Source: Brienomyrus brachyistius (taxonomy: Eukaryota; Chordata; Actinopteri; Osteoglossiformes; Mormyridae). Taken from it: 64,000 nt of DNA. How positions within the stretch are numbered: the first letter of the stretch is position 1; each line of letters starts with the position of its first letter. Made by a program: the position numbers and the translations under genes. This document shows positions 1 through 11,150 of the stretch, in pieces. The notes under the pieces were generated by a model. It made no database searches and was not told the DNA's origin. It worked only from the letters and a program-made list of their open reading frames with translations. The stretch lies in the NCBI RefSeq assembly GCF_023856365.1, contig NC_064537.1:2144501-2208500 (forward strand), read 5' to 3'.

Positions 1-254
1 CTAGGCAATAGGAGTTTATCTGCTCCATTATACACTTATGGAACCACCATCTTATATGTGAGCCATCATTGATCATTATGCAGTGCATTATCGTGCTTAA
101 TTGTTGTTAGAGCTCAGAGTTCTGAACCTGAGGCCTGTTTAGTGATAACAGGACTGAGACAGCAGTGTGGAGTGGTACTTTCACTACTGTACTCTATAAC
201 ATCAGGAGAATAACACTGGTGTTTAGTCAGCAGTTTGGCTCAGTGGCATCCGAG

Positions 255-488
255 CTACCCTCTGTCACAGTACTGAGTAAGACTGCACTGGATCTGCTAC
301 TTCCCTCTGTCACAGTACTGAGTAAGACTGCACTGGATCTGCTACTTCCCTCTGTCACAGTACTGAGTAAGACTGCACTGGATCTGCTACTTCCCTCTGT
401 CACAGTACTGAGTAAGACTGCACTGGATCTGCTACTTCCCTCTGTCACAGTACTGAGTAAGACTGCACTGGATCTGCTACTTCCCTCT
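255..488. repeat. 45-bp minisatellite in intron 5 of gene A
   Basis: About five near-perfect copies of a 45-bp unit (starts CCCTCTGTCACAGTACTGAG). It sits just downstream of the gene A exon 5 donor, the position where B-E carry a different 46-bp array. The unit is a multiple of 3 and stop-free, so it opens ORFs on both strands; I regard those as spurious. Confidence 0.95.
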
Positions 489-523
489 GCATCTCTCGTT
501 AATGATCCCGAATCCTGTCTTAC

Positions 524-3500
524 CCTTTTTCTTTGGGAATTACTTCCCCATCCACCCATTTCCAGGTTCCTTCTTCATGCAGGTCAGTCAAACCGATCCA
601 GAAACGTCCATTAAAATCATCGATGAAAACCTAGTTTCAAAAATATTTTAACCTTTTTTGTTACAGTTCTGAGCAAAATGGAAACAATCATAATTACATC
701 ACTTTTGATATCACCACTTGGTCCTTGACAGAATAATTAACTTTGCTTTAAACTGTATCTATTAAACTGCACTTAACTACCACCATGAGTGAAAGTGGTC
801 TCCCAGAACAGAGGTACTTCACATACCCCCATGGGGAAAGTGGGCACTGTCACAAACCCCTTTTTGTTCTCTTTGGGGGCAAATGTCTATACAGTTGAAA
901 GGAAGGTTTTTGGGGTTCAGGGTTACTAATTAGCGACAAGAGTCAAACACAGAATGTTCTGGACACAGACAGAGAGCCGTAACCCACTGGGCTGATGAGC
1001 AGGTGTTGATTTGCTGATATCACTGTTGGCAAAGTTTACCAAATCCATATGAACCAGAGATACCACCAAATACTAACATGTATGAAAACTTTCAACGCAC
1101 TTAAAATCTGCTATTGAAAATTAGGGTTGAAACACATGAAACTCTTTGCTCTGCTTTTGATATGACCACTTATGAAAATTAAAGTAGATGCCCTGATTAA
1201 CTTCACACAGAAAATGTTTGGTAACAGGGAGAGTTATGAAACACTGAGTTTGAAAGCAAGTGACCTAGGTGTTTGTAAACCTTTGGCCTCAGCTATTTAT
1301 AGAACGTACTGGGTCAAAGCAAAGCTACCCAAAACCAACCTACAATCCTTTGCTATTTCAAAAATATACAGAAAAACATATGGTGATGTGTTTTAAAAAT
1401 ACAATCAAAAAGTGAACTCAAACTTTTACTGGTACTGTAGTTGTTACTATATTTCTATTAAGGTCCCCTTCACTGTATCCATTCTCTCTGCCGAAGTCTT
1501 ACCTGTTCCACTCTGCTGCTGATGATCGCCAAATCTGCTCCTTTCTCTATGCATTTCTTCCGGCTGTCATTCCAGCTCTGCGTCTCATTGGAAATGTAGT
1601 AACAGCTTAAGTTGAAACTCATCCAGTTCTGAGGACAGATGCGAACTGCGGGACCAGAGACATGGCATGGCGTTGAGGATGGCCCATCTTTCCACGACGT
1701 CATTCTGTCATGGAAAGATGCGCCTGAAAGACAACACAATGCAGTGACACAATGCAGTGACACAATGCAGTGAACTCACCTTCCAGCTTCTCTTTACTAT
1801 CCTGTAGTTCTTTGACCTGTGTCCTAATGACCTCAAATGCTTCTTTATCTGTAGAATTAGGTGGTTTCAGTTTACTTATACAATAGCAATAATATCACAG
1901 TATTAACAGACTCACAGTAGAGAGACAGTGAGCTAACTTACCTTGTTTATGAACATTAGCAGTAATATCACCGTATTAACAGAATCATAGTAGACAGACA
2001 GGGAACTAACTCACCCTGTTTATGAACATTAGCAGTAATATCACAGTATTAACAAAATCACAGTAGACAGACAGTGAGCTAACTTACCCTGTTTATGAAC
2101 ATTAGCAGTAATATCACAATATTAACAAAATCACAATAGTCAGACAGTGACCTAATGTACCCTGTTTATGAACATTAGCAGTAATATCACAGTATTAGCA
2201 GACTCACAGTATTAACAGAGAGTGAGCAAACCTACCCTGTTTATGAACATTAGCAGTAATGTCACAGTATTAACAGACTCACAGTAGACAGACAGTGAGC
2301 TAACTTACCCTGTTTATGAACATTAGCAGTAATATCACAGTATTAACAGACTCACGGTAAACAGCCAGCGCTGTGACGGCTGTCAGCAGCAGGAAACACA
2401 GCAGCCCCAGACACACTGCAGCCGGTCTGTGGTCTCGTCTCCCTGCAGACTCAGATCCTGGGAAACACAAACAGCATCACAAAGTACAAGGAGATTTAAA
2501 CTCATTACACTTTAAAAAATATTAAAAAGTGAGTTTCCCTTTTTTTTTTAGTTTTTCCACGTAAAATTTTTCCGCTTCCTCCACTATTTCAAAATGACAG
2601 GAAAATGAACAGAATAAATTAATTGAAATGTATCATGTTATTAAATAAAAAACTCAGTATAAATGGAATAACTTAAATATCTGTGTTTTAACTTCCTTTT
2701 AATGATCATCGACGAAATTAACTGTAAAAATTTGGAATGCCAAAAGAATTTTTTGTAATTTTACAATGATAATTGACTGTCAAATACATTTAAAAAAAAT
2801 CCTGTTAATAATTAATTAAAAATGTATAATTGCAATAACTAAAGATTGAATTTAAATGTTATTAAAGAAAGAAATATTTTGGGATTTTACATTAATTAAC
2901 TACTTTGTATACATAAACTGGAAAAACATAGATTTAGGAGGTCGATCCTGTTTAACTTAGTTCTTTGGGGAAGCTACTAGGATCCTTCCATGTCCCACTC
3001 TCACCAGGGTGGGGAAGCAATAAAAAAGGCCAATAGGATGTTGGGTTATATCTCGGTATGTGGAGTTTAAATCAATGGAGGTGATGCTACGATTATACAA
3101 TTCCTTGGTAAGGCCCCACCTAGAATATTGTGTGCAGATTTGCTCACCATATCTTACAAAGGACATTACTGCCTTGGAAAAGGTGCAACATAGGATAACG
3201 AGAATGATTGCTGGTCTTAGAGGAATGTCTTATGAGGAGAGGTTAGCTGAGCCGAATCTGTTCAGCCTCGAGCGAAGGAGACTGGGTGGGGGGCGGGAGG
3301 GACATGATCCAGGTATTTAAGATTCTAACAGGTCTGGATGCTCTTGCCGAGGGTTGTGTTGGTGTTGCCCGTGTTCCGAGAAGGAGGTGTTTCATCTCGC
3401 AGGGCACCGTGGATGTTATTGAGAGGAATCTCAGCACACGGCTTTATGGCAACTCCGGTCTGAGTCAGAAACAGAAGGATGGGTTGTGAGGTCTGAGGGA

Positions 3501-5091
3501 AGGTGGAGCGTTTGAAAGAGGGATCTTTGAGAAAGTGATACCATCCATGCTCTAGTGACCCATTTCCGGCTGACAGAGGAACTGAGGCATGACGTACATC
3601 CTCATCTCATGGAGAGTGGAGAGTATCAGTCAGGATGGGTGATGGAATCGTCCTAAAAGGTGACACTGCAGTTTTGATCCACTGGGTTGGCTACTTTGAG
3701 CAGCTGTTTAAAGCTGATCCACTGGTTAGGATGTTAGACATCTATGGGTCCACATTTCCTAAGACTGATCCTCAGATTAGCTGTGAACCACCCTGTTTCA
3801 CTGAGATGGCAAAGGTGGATGGGATGCCAGTCCATTACAGGGCATAAGGCGGGGCTACACCTTGGATGGGATGCCAGTCCATCACAGGGCATTAGGCAGA
3901 ACTACACCTTGGATGGGATGCCAGTCCATCACAGGGCATTAGGTAGAACTACACCTTGGATGGGATGCCAGTCCATCACAGGGCATTAGGTAGAACTACA
4001 CCTTGGATGGGATGCCAGTCCATCACAGGGCATTAGGTAGAACTACACCTTGGATGGGATGCCAGTCCATCACAGGGCATAAGGCAGGGCTACACCTTGG
4101 ATGTGATGCCAGTCCATCACAGGGCATTAGGTAGAACTACACCTTGGATGGGATGCAAGTCCATCACAGGGCATAAGGCAGGGCTACACCTTGGAAGGGA
4201 TGCCAGTCCATCACAGGGCATAAGGCGGGGCTACACCTTGGATGGGATGCCAGTCCATGACAGGGCATAAAGCAGGGCTACACCTAGGATGAGATGCCAG
4301 TCCATCACAGGGCATCAGACAGGGCTACACCTTGGATGGGATGCCAGTCCATCACAGGGCACATGCACACTCACACAATCATACACTACAGGCAATTTAG
4401 AGATACCGTTCAGTCTTTGAGCTGCAGGAGGCATCCAGAGTATGTAAAGGAAGCATTCGGACAAGTGGGAATCACACCTGTTGTGTGAATGTATATAAAG
4501 CTCAGTTAAAAATTAATAAACTACTCTATATTACACTGAGCTGCGATGGGCTGGCCCCCCATCCTAGGTTGTTCCCTGCCTCGTGCCTATTGCTTCCGGG
4601 ATGGGCTCCAGACCCCCCGCGACCCAGTAGGATAAGCGGTTTGGAAAATGGATGGATGGATGGATATTACACTGAGCAACAGGTTGTTTCCAGATTCAAA
4701 ATTTCTAAGACAGCAGTACACAAGAGTAAGGTGAAGCTGGAGACACTGGGAATGACCAGAAACCAGCCAGGTAGAGGGCAGAGATGACCGTTAACTTATC
4801 CGACAGTTTCGCATGAATCGGTGGATGGCATCGAGTGAATGGGAAACATTAAGTGCGGGTGTGAAGTGCACTGCTGACAGGTCGTATCGGGCTTCTAGAA
4901 GCAGTACTGAGGTCCCATAAAGCCAGGAAGAAGCCCTTCATTAATGAGAAGCAGAGAAGAACCAGGCTGCAGTTTGAAAAGAATGTGTACATGCATTGCT
5001 CACAAAGTCACACCCATAAACTGAATAACGACTGAGACAAAATAGTGTGCTGTGGTCTCTTAATTTTTTACAGAGCTGTGCAATGCCAGTT

Positions 5092-5127
<36 letters not shown>

Positions 5128-5297
5128 GTTTTGCCTGTTGTGTTCATGCATCATGTATCGGCTTGGTTGTCCTTACCAAAGCATCGCCTGCTCACACCTC
5201 CTCGCCTTGTGCTTGTGCTGCGTTCATGACCATCAACAAAGGTTGAATTGGCATATATCCCGTCATCCAGCTCCACGTTGGTGTAGATGTCACCCAT
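524..5297 (-). CDS. Gene A: type II C-type lectin receptor, CD209/ASGR-like (partial, last exon off window)
   Basis: Exons in transcript order: 5198-5297, 2356-2457, 1780-1848, 1503-1645, 524-630. All have AG acceptors and GT donors and their phases join without stops. Exon 1 starts at MGDIY and encodes a cytoplasmic tail with two tyrosine motifs (DIYTNV, GIYANS). Exon 2 encodes RRDHR followed by an uncharged transmembrane segment. Exon 3 is a short 23-codon coiled-coil-like stalk (EAFEVIRTQVKELQ) without the 14-residue repeats of the other genes. Exon 4 opens the CTLD (ICPQNW, SCYYIS, GADLAI). Exon 5 carries the WIGL core and GTWKWVDG. The sixth exon, with the Ca/sugar site, would lie left of base 1. 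By family it should be a surface glycan receptor of leukocytes. An in-frame ATG near 5423 is an alternative start; I prefer MGDIY because it matches the paralogs' short tails. The exon 1 donor (GTGTGAG) is weaker than the others. Confidence 0.8.
631..1502. other. Intron 4 of gene A, no feature seen
   Basis: AT-rich intron between the WIGL exon and the first CTLD exon. A 74-codon plus-strand ORF at 1172-1396 has no recognisable motif. I see no repeat or element. Confidence 0.5.
1737..1772. repeat. Short 13-bp triplication in intron 3 of gene A
   Basis: Three consecutive copies of an ACAATGCAGTGAC-like unit lie immediately downstream of the exon 3 donor (GTGAGT at 1774-1779). This is another small tandem duplication at the 5' end of an intron. 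Confidence 0.75.
1895..2355. repeat. 73-bp splice-donor-containing tandem repeat, intron 2 of gene A
   Basis: About six copies of a roughly 73-bp unit abut the exon 2 donor. Read on the gene strand, each unit contains GTGAGTCTGTTAATAC, a copy of the true donor region, and CAGGGTAAGT, a second strong donor-like string. Copies differ by point changes and small indels. The same unit follows exon 2 in genes B-E. Confidence 0.9.
2960..3560 (+). mobile_element. CR1-like LINE reverse-transcriptase C-terminal fragment
   Basis: The plus strand reads LYNSLVRPHLEYCVQ, then ALEKVQHRITRMIAGLRGMS, YEERL and SLERRR. This is the characteristic segment after the polymerase domain of CR1/Rex-type LINEs. A frameshift near 3290 moves it to the VFKILTGLD frame. 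It is a dead fragment in intron 1 of gene A. The 5' end is missing. Confidence 0.75.
3825..4365. repeat. 47-bp minisatellite in intron 1 of gene A
   Basis: About 11 copies of a 47-bp unit (core GGATGGGATGCCAGTCCATC, then ACAGGGCATAAGGC). The last copy runs into CACATGCACACTCACACAATC and GGCAATTTAGA, which matches the Rex3-like repeat tails elsewhere in the window and suggests the array grew from one. The same unit forms arrays in intron 4 of B, C and E. Confidence 0.95.
4535..4668 (+). mobile_element. Rex3/RTE-like 3' tail fragment ending in (GGAT)n
   Basis: GCGATGGGCTGGCC, then TTGTTCCCTGCC, TTCCGGGATGGGCTCC, CGCGACCCAGTAGGATAAGC and TGGATGGATGGATGGAT. Terminal GATG repeats are typical of fish Rex3-type elements. 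Further copies lie near 23500, 33620 and 36400. The family assignment is from memory of such tails. Confidence 0.6.
4668..5075 (+). mobile_element. Tc1-like transposase remnant
   Basis: The plus strand reads QQVVSRFKISKTAVHKSKVKLETLG (in pieces: the HTH region), then after frame breaks ARKKPFINEKQRR-like text around 4918-4965. These are typical of the N-terminal DNA-binding and linker regions of Tc1 transposases. The catalytic part is missing and stops are present. It lies in intron 1 of gene A. Confidence 0.7.
5093..5126. repeat. (GT)n microsatellite
   Basis: About 16 GT dinucleotides at the right edge of the Tc1 remnant, 70 bp left of gene A exon 1. Confidence 0.97.
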
Positions 5298-5429
5298 TGT
5301 TCTGCCTGAAAGGCTGTCACTCTCGTAGGGGCTGAGGCTTCTCTGCATTATCTGCTGCACTTGTAGCCTTATTATCCTGGAATCATTGCACTTAGTGTGA
5401 AGGTGTGAAAGTCGGAGCGTCATCTTGGC

Positions 5430-6850
5430 TTCTCATCTTGAGCAGTGTCATCCCTTATCTTTGCATCCTCCATGAAGAAATATTTGTCTTCTCGTTTTAT
5501 TTTCAGTGCTGATTTTTTTACTGTTGCCACATTCTTACCTAGCAAGTTCATCATTTCGATACCTGAAAAATGAGGGTTGACTGCAAGACGTAAGACGGTT
5601 AGCGGTGGGAAAAAGTATCAAATTTATTATTAATTGTGATTCTAATTTCAACATCGATTCACAAAATCCATCCACCCATATATTTTCTGTAACCACTTGT
5701 CCTATTCAGCATCACAGGAGGTCTGGAGCTTAAACTCGCAAGGGAGGGAACAACCCAAGAGGGGGGCACCATCCCATGGGAGGGTCACACCCACATATGA
5801 ACACCTACGTGCAGTTTGGTGACATAAATTCACCTCAGCATATTTTTGGACTGTAGGAAGAAAGTGAAGTATGCAGAGGAAACTGATGTTGTCCGTCATT
5901 GTGACTACATGTTTAGTTTATGATGAGCAACAGGAGTTAACGATACATCTTGTGTTAATTCATCCATTAAATCATCATGAGTTATGAATTAGTTAAGCAT
6001 TACTTAATATACGATTAGTATACGATTTGTACTCAAAGTGTTAATGAAAAGTGCATGCCTGGTTTATGCTGAAATTTCTCTGCCTCTGAAATGCTGCCTC
6101 TGACTGTAATCCAGGTGGCACATTTCTGTACACAGGGATGATATACAGAAGGAATGCCCCCCCCCCCCCTTCCCAATCCACGAGGACATTCACAAAACAA
6201 AATCATAAAGATACGTCCACGACATGCTGAAAAAAAAAATGTTGTTGTTTGTTAATGTGTGTTTCACCTTGTGAAAATTATTAGTTTGTTCATTTAAACA
6301 TAGTTTTCTTATTTATGTTTATGGCCGAAGCCATTTTTTACAGGTTAAACTGAAAAAATAATTTGCATTGAGGCAACGTGAAATATTTTGTGGGATTGTT
6401 TACTTCAATTATTTTAAGCTGATTCAACATTTCCACAACATTTAATTTTTTTCCAGTGTACATCTGACGTTAAATGGCTGGACACAGCCGGCACTCTGCG
6501 GCCTGGCCAAGTGAGGACAGTGACATGCACTGATTACACGCTAAGCTACAGTTTTAGTACAGATCTGCCCCTCTGTCTCATTGGACAGATCTCCATGGTG
6601 AAATTGGCAAACATTCCGAAATATAAATGTACAAAACTCAGTGCCCCAGCCAACACCAAAGGCCTATGTACACATTTCAGAGAATTCTATATTCCTAGAT
6701 TCATGCCTTTAATTTGCTTAGATAAAAAATTCTTTAGAATATTTACTTATTATTGTATAGCTGTTTTTAAATTATATCAGAATATTTTATTATTCTTAGA
6801 GGTAAGACAAAAGATCTGTTGTTCTTTGGCCTAATACTGGATATTAAAGG
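5430..6850. other. 5' flank of gene A, mostly featureless
   Basis: No convincing gene. A degraded Rex3-like tail lies near 5690-5860 on the minus strand (GGGAGGGAACAACCCAAGAG, TTTTTGGACTGTAGGAAG). A C10-11 run lies at about 6157-6168. A 107-codon ORF at 6511-6834 has no recognisable motif. Bases near 6890-6960 match the right edge of the array at 27030-27075 (GGGATTCTTCCTCATACA), so the A and B upstream flanks share ancestry. Confidence 0.45.
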
Positions 6851-7084
6851 CATAAAAATACAGGCCCTGCTTTTGCATGGTGAAGCGAGGCGTATGGCTG
6901 TGATAAGGGGACATGCTGCAGTGAGGGGTGGGATTCTTCCTCATACAATATCAACAGTGAATAGCCTAAAAAGTCATGAACAATGAGGAACTTATTCCAC
7001 AAAAAAGGGAAGTATAGTTCTTTTTCTGAGATTTCACAGCAGATATGAAGAAGTATGTAATTTGCAGTCAGGCAACTGAACTCA

Positions 7085-10000
7085 GCAGAGGGTTCAAAGC
7101 AGCACTGGGTTTGTCTCCCCAGTGGATGGTTCAAAGCAGCACCGGGTTTGTCTCCCCAGCGAAGGGTTCAAAGCAGCACCGGGTTTGTCTCCCCAGTGGA
7201 GGGTTCAAAGCAGCACTGGGTTTGTCTCCCCAGCGGAGGGTTCAAAGCTGCACCGGGTTTGTCTCCCCAGCGGAGGGTTCAAAGCAGCACCGGGTTTGTG
7301 TCCCCAGTGGAGGGTTCAAAGCAGCACTGGGTTTGTGTCCCCAGTGGAGGGTTCAAAGCAGCACCGGGTTTGTGTCCCCAGCAGAGGGTTCAAAACTGCA
7401 CCGGGTTTGTCTCCCCAGCGGAGGGTTCAAAGCAGCACTGGGTTTGTGTCCCCAGTGGAGGGTTCAAAGCAGCACTGGGTTTGTGTCCCCAGCAGAGGGT
7501 TCAAAGCAGCACTGGGTTTGTGTCCCCAGTGGAGGGTTCAAAGCAGCACCGGGTTTGTGTCCCCAGTGGAGGGTTCAAAGCAGCACTGGGTTTGTGTCCC
7601 CAGTGGAGGGTTCAAAGCAGCACCGGGTTTGTGTCCCCAGCAGAGGGTTCAAAACTGCACCAGGTTTGTCTCCCCAGCGGAGGGTTCAAAGCAGCACTGG
7701 GTTTGTGTCCCCAGTGGAGGGTTCAAAGCAGCACCGGGTTTGTCTCCCCAGCGGAGGGTTCAAAGCAGCACTGGGTTTGTGTCCCCAGTGGAGGGTTCAA
7801 AGCAGCACCGGGTTTGTGTCCCCAGTGGAGGGTTCAAAGCAGCACCGGGTTTGTGTCCCCAGCGGAGGGTTCAAAGCAGCACCGGGTTTGTCTCCCCAGT
7901 GGAGGGTTCAAAGCAGCACTGGGTTTGTGTCCCCAGTGGAGGGTTCAAAGCAGCACCGGGTTTGTGTCCCCAGCAGAGGGTTCAAAACTGCACCGGGTTT
8001 GTCTCCCCAGCGGAGGGTTCAAAGCAGCACTGGGTTTGTGTCCCCAGCGGAGGGTTCAAAGCAGCACCGGGTTTGTGTCCCCAGTGGAGGGTTCAAAGCA
8101 GCACCGGGTTTGTGTCCCCAGTGGAGGGTTCAAAGCAGCACCGGGTTTGTGTCCCCAGTGGAGGGTTCAAAGCAGCACCGGGTTTGTGTCCCCAGTGGAG
8201 GGTTCAAAGCAGCACCGGGTTTGTGTCCCCAGCGGAGGGTTCAAAACTGCACCAGGTTTGTCTCCCCAGCGGAGGGTTCAAAGCAGCACTGGGTTTGTGT
8301 CCCCAGTGGAGGGTTCAAAGCAGCACTGGGTTTGTGTCCCCAGTGGAGGGTTCAAAGCAGCACCAGGTTTGTCTCCCCAGCGGAGGGTTCAAAGCAGCAC
8401 CGGGTTTGTGTCCCCAGTGGAGGGTTCAAAGCAGCACCGGGTTTGTGTCCCCAGTGGAGGGTTCAAAGCAGCACCGGGTTTGTGTCCCCAGTGGAGGGTT
8501 CAAAGCAGCACCGGGTTTGTCTCCCCAGTGGAGGGTTCAAAGCAGCACTGGGTTTGTGTCCCCAGCAGAGGGTTCAAAACTGCACCGGGTTTGTCTCCCC
8601 AGCGGAGGGTTCAAAGCAGCACTGGGTTTGTGTCCCCAGTGGAGGGTTCAAAGCAGCACTGGGTTTGTGTCCCCAGTGGAGGGTTCAAAGCAGCACCGGG
8701 TTTGTCTCCCCAGTGGAGGGTTCAAAGCAGCACTGGGTTTGTGTCCCCAGTGGAGGGTTCAAAGCAGCACCGGGTTTGTGTCCCCAGCAGAGGGTTCAAA
8801 ACTGCACCGGGTTTGTCTCCCCAGCGGAGGGTTCAAAGCAGCACTGGGTTTGTGTCCCCAGTGGAGGGTTCAAAGCAGCACTGGGTTTGTGTCCCCAGTG
8901 GAGGGTTCAAAGCAGCACCGGGTTTGTGTCCCCAGCGGAGGGTTCAAAACTGCACCGGGTTTGTCTCCCCAGCGGAGGGTTCAAAGCAGCACTGGGTTTG
9001 TGTCCCCAGTGGAGGGTTCAAAGCAGCACCGGGTTTGTGTCCCCAGCAGAGGGTTCAAAACTGCACCGGGTTTGTCTCCCCAGCGGAGGGTTCAAAGCAG
9101 CACTGGGTTTGTGTCCCCAGTGGAGGATTCAAAGCAGCACCGGGTTTGTGTCCCCAGCGGAGGGTTCAAAGCAGCACCGGGTTTGTGTCCCCAGTGGAGG
9201 GTTCAAAGCAGCACCGGGTTTGTGTCCCCAGTGGAGGGTTCAAAGCAGCACCGGGTTTGTGTCCCCAGTGGAGGGTTCAAAGCAGCACCGGGTTTGTGTC
9301 CCCAGTGGAGGGTTCAAAGCAGCACCGGGTTTGTGTCCCCAGTGGAGGGTTCAAAGCAGCACTGGGTTTGTGTCCCCAGTGGAGGGTTCAAAGCAGCACC
9401 GGGTTTGTGTCCCCAGCGGAGGGTTCAAAGCAGCACTGGGTTTGTGTCCCCAGTGGAGGGTTCAAAGCAGCACTGGGTTTGTGTCCCCAGTGGAGGGTTC
9501 AAAGCAGCACCAGGTTTGTCTCCCCAGCGGAGGGTTCAAAGCAGCACCGGGTTTGTGTCCCCAGTGGAGGGTTCAAAGCAGCACCGGGTTTGTGTCCCCA
9601 GTGGAGGGTTCAAAGCAGCACCGGGTTTGTCTCCCCAGTGGAGGGTTCAAAGCAGCACTGGGTTTGTGTCCCCAGTGGAGGGTTCAAAGCAGCACCGGGT
9701 TTGTGTCCCCAGCAGAGGGTTCAAAACTGCACCGGGTTTGTCTCCCCAGCGGAGGGTTCAAAGCAGCACTGGGTTTGTGTCCCCAGTGGAGGGTTCAAAG
9801 CAGCACTGGGTTTGTGTCCCCAGTGGAGGGTTCAAAGCAGCACCGGGTTTGTCTCCCCAGTGGAGGGTTCAAAGCAGCACTGGGTTTGTGTCCCCAGTGG
9901 AGGGTTCAAAGCAGCACCGGGTTTGTGTCCCCAGCAGAGGGTTCAAAACTGCACCGGGTTTGTCTCCCCAGCGGAGGGTTCAAAGCAGCACTGGGTTTGT

Positions 10001-11150
10001 GTCCCCAGTGGAGGGTTCAAAGCAGCACTGGGTTTGTGTCCCCAGTGGAGGGTTCAAAGCAGCACCGGGTTTGTGTCCCCAGCGGAGGGTTCAAAACTGC
10101 ACCGGGTTTGTCTCCCCAGCGGAGGGTTCAAAGCAGCACTGGGTTTGTGTCCCCAGTGGAGGGTTCAAAGCAGCACTGGGTTTGTGTCCCCAGTGGAGGG
10201 TTCAAAGCAGCACCGGGTTTGTGTCCCCAGCGGAGGGTTCAAAGCAGCACCGGGTTTGTGTCCCCAGCGGAGGGTTCAAAACTGCACCGGGTTTGTGTCC
10301 CCAGTGGAGGGTTCAAAGCAGCACCGGGTTTGTGTCCCCAGTGGAGGGTTCAAAGCAGCACTGGGTTTGTGTCCTCAGTGGAGGGTTCAAAGCAGCACCG
10401 GGTTTGTGTCCCCAGCGGAGGGTTCAAAACTGCACCGGGTTTGTCACCCCAGCGGAGGGTTCAAAGCAGCACTGGGTTTGTGTCCCCAGTGGAGGGTTCA
10501 AAGCAGCACTGGGTTTGTGTCCCCAGTGGAGGGTTCAAAGCAGCACCGGGTTTGTGTCCCCAGCGGAGGGTTCAAAGCAGCACCGGGTTTGTGTCCCCAG
10601 CGGAGGGTTCAAAACTGCACCGGGTTTGTCTCCCCAGCGGAGGGTTCAAAGCAGCACTGGGTTTGTGTCCCCAGTGGAGGGTTCAAAGCAGCACTGGGTT
10701 TGTGTCCCCAGTGGAGGGTTCAAAGCAGCACCGGGTTTGTGTCCCCAGCGGAGGGTTCAAAGCAGCACTGGGTTTGTGTCCCCAGTGGAGGGTTCAAAGC
10801 AGCACCGGGTTTGTCTCCCCAGCGGAGGGTTCAAAGCAGCACCGGGTTTGTGTCCCCAGTGGAGGGTTCAAAGCAGCACTGGGTTTGTGTCCCCAGCGGA
10901 GGGTTCAAAGCACCACTGGGTTTGTGTCCCCAGTGGAGGGTTTAAAGCAGCACCGGGTTTGTGTCCCCAGTGGAGGGTTCAAAGCTGCACCGGGTTTGTC
11001 TCCCCAGCGGAGGGTTCAAAGCACCACTGGGTTTGTGTCCCCAGTGGAGGGTTCAAAGCAGCACCGGGTTTGTCTCCCCAGCGGAGGGTTCAAAACTGCA
11101 CCGGGTTTGTCTCCCCAGCGGAGGGTTCAAAGCAGCACTGGGTTTGTGTC
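7085..11150. repeat. Large 37-bp minisatellite, about 110 copies
   Basis: About 4.07 kb of head-to-tail 37-bp units (GGTTCAAAGCAGCACCGGGT, then TTGTGTCCCCAGTGGAG). The period is not a multiple of 3 and the unit has no forward stop, so all three plus frames stay open for more than 1200 codons and encode the same 37-residue cycle. Units vary mainly at CpG positions (CACCGGG/CACTGGG; AGCGGAG/AGTGGAG/AGCAGAG). A block near 8576 recurs at 9723, an offset of 1147 bp (31 units). I do not consider it coding. Confidence 0.97.

Noticed and set aside
165..614. Plus-strand 149-codon ORF with PSVTVLSKTALDLLL cycles
   Set aside because: Runs through the 45-bp minisatellite and antisense to the gene A WIGL exon.
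5298..5423. Upstream in-frame start extending gene A exon 1 by 42 codons
   Set aside because: The extension has no tail-like motif and paralogs start just before the first tyrosine motif; kept as an alternative only.
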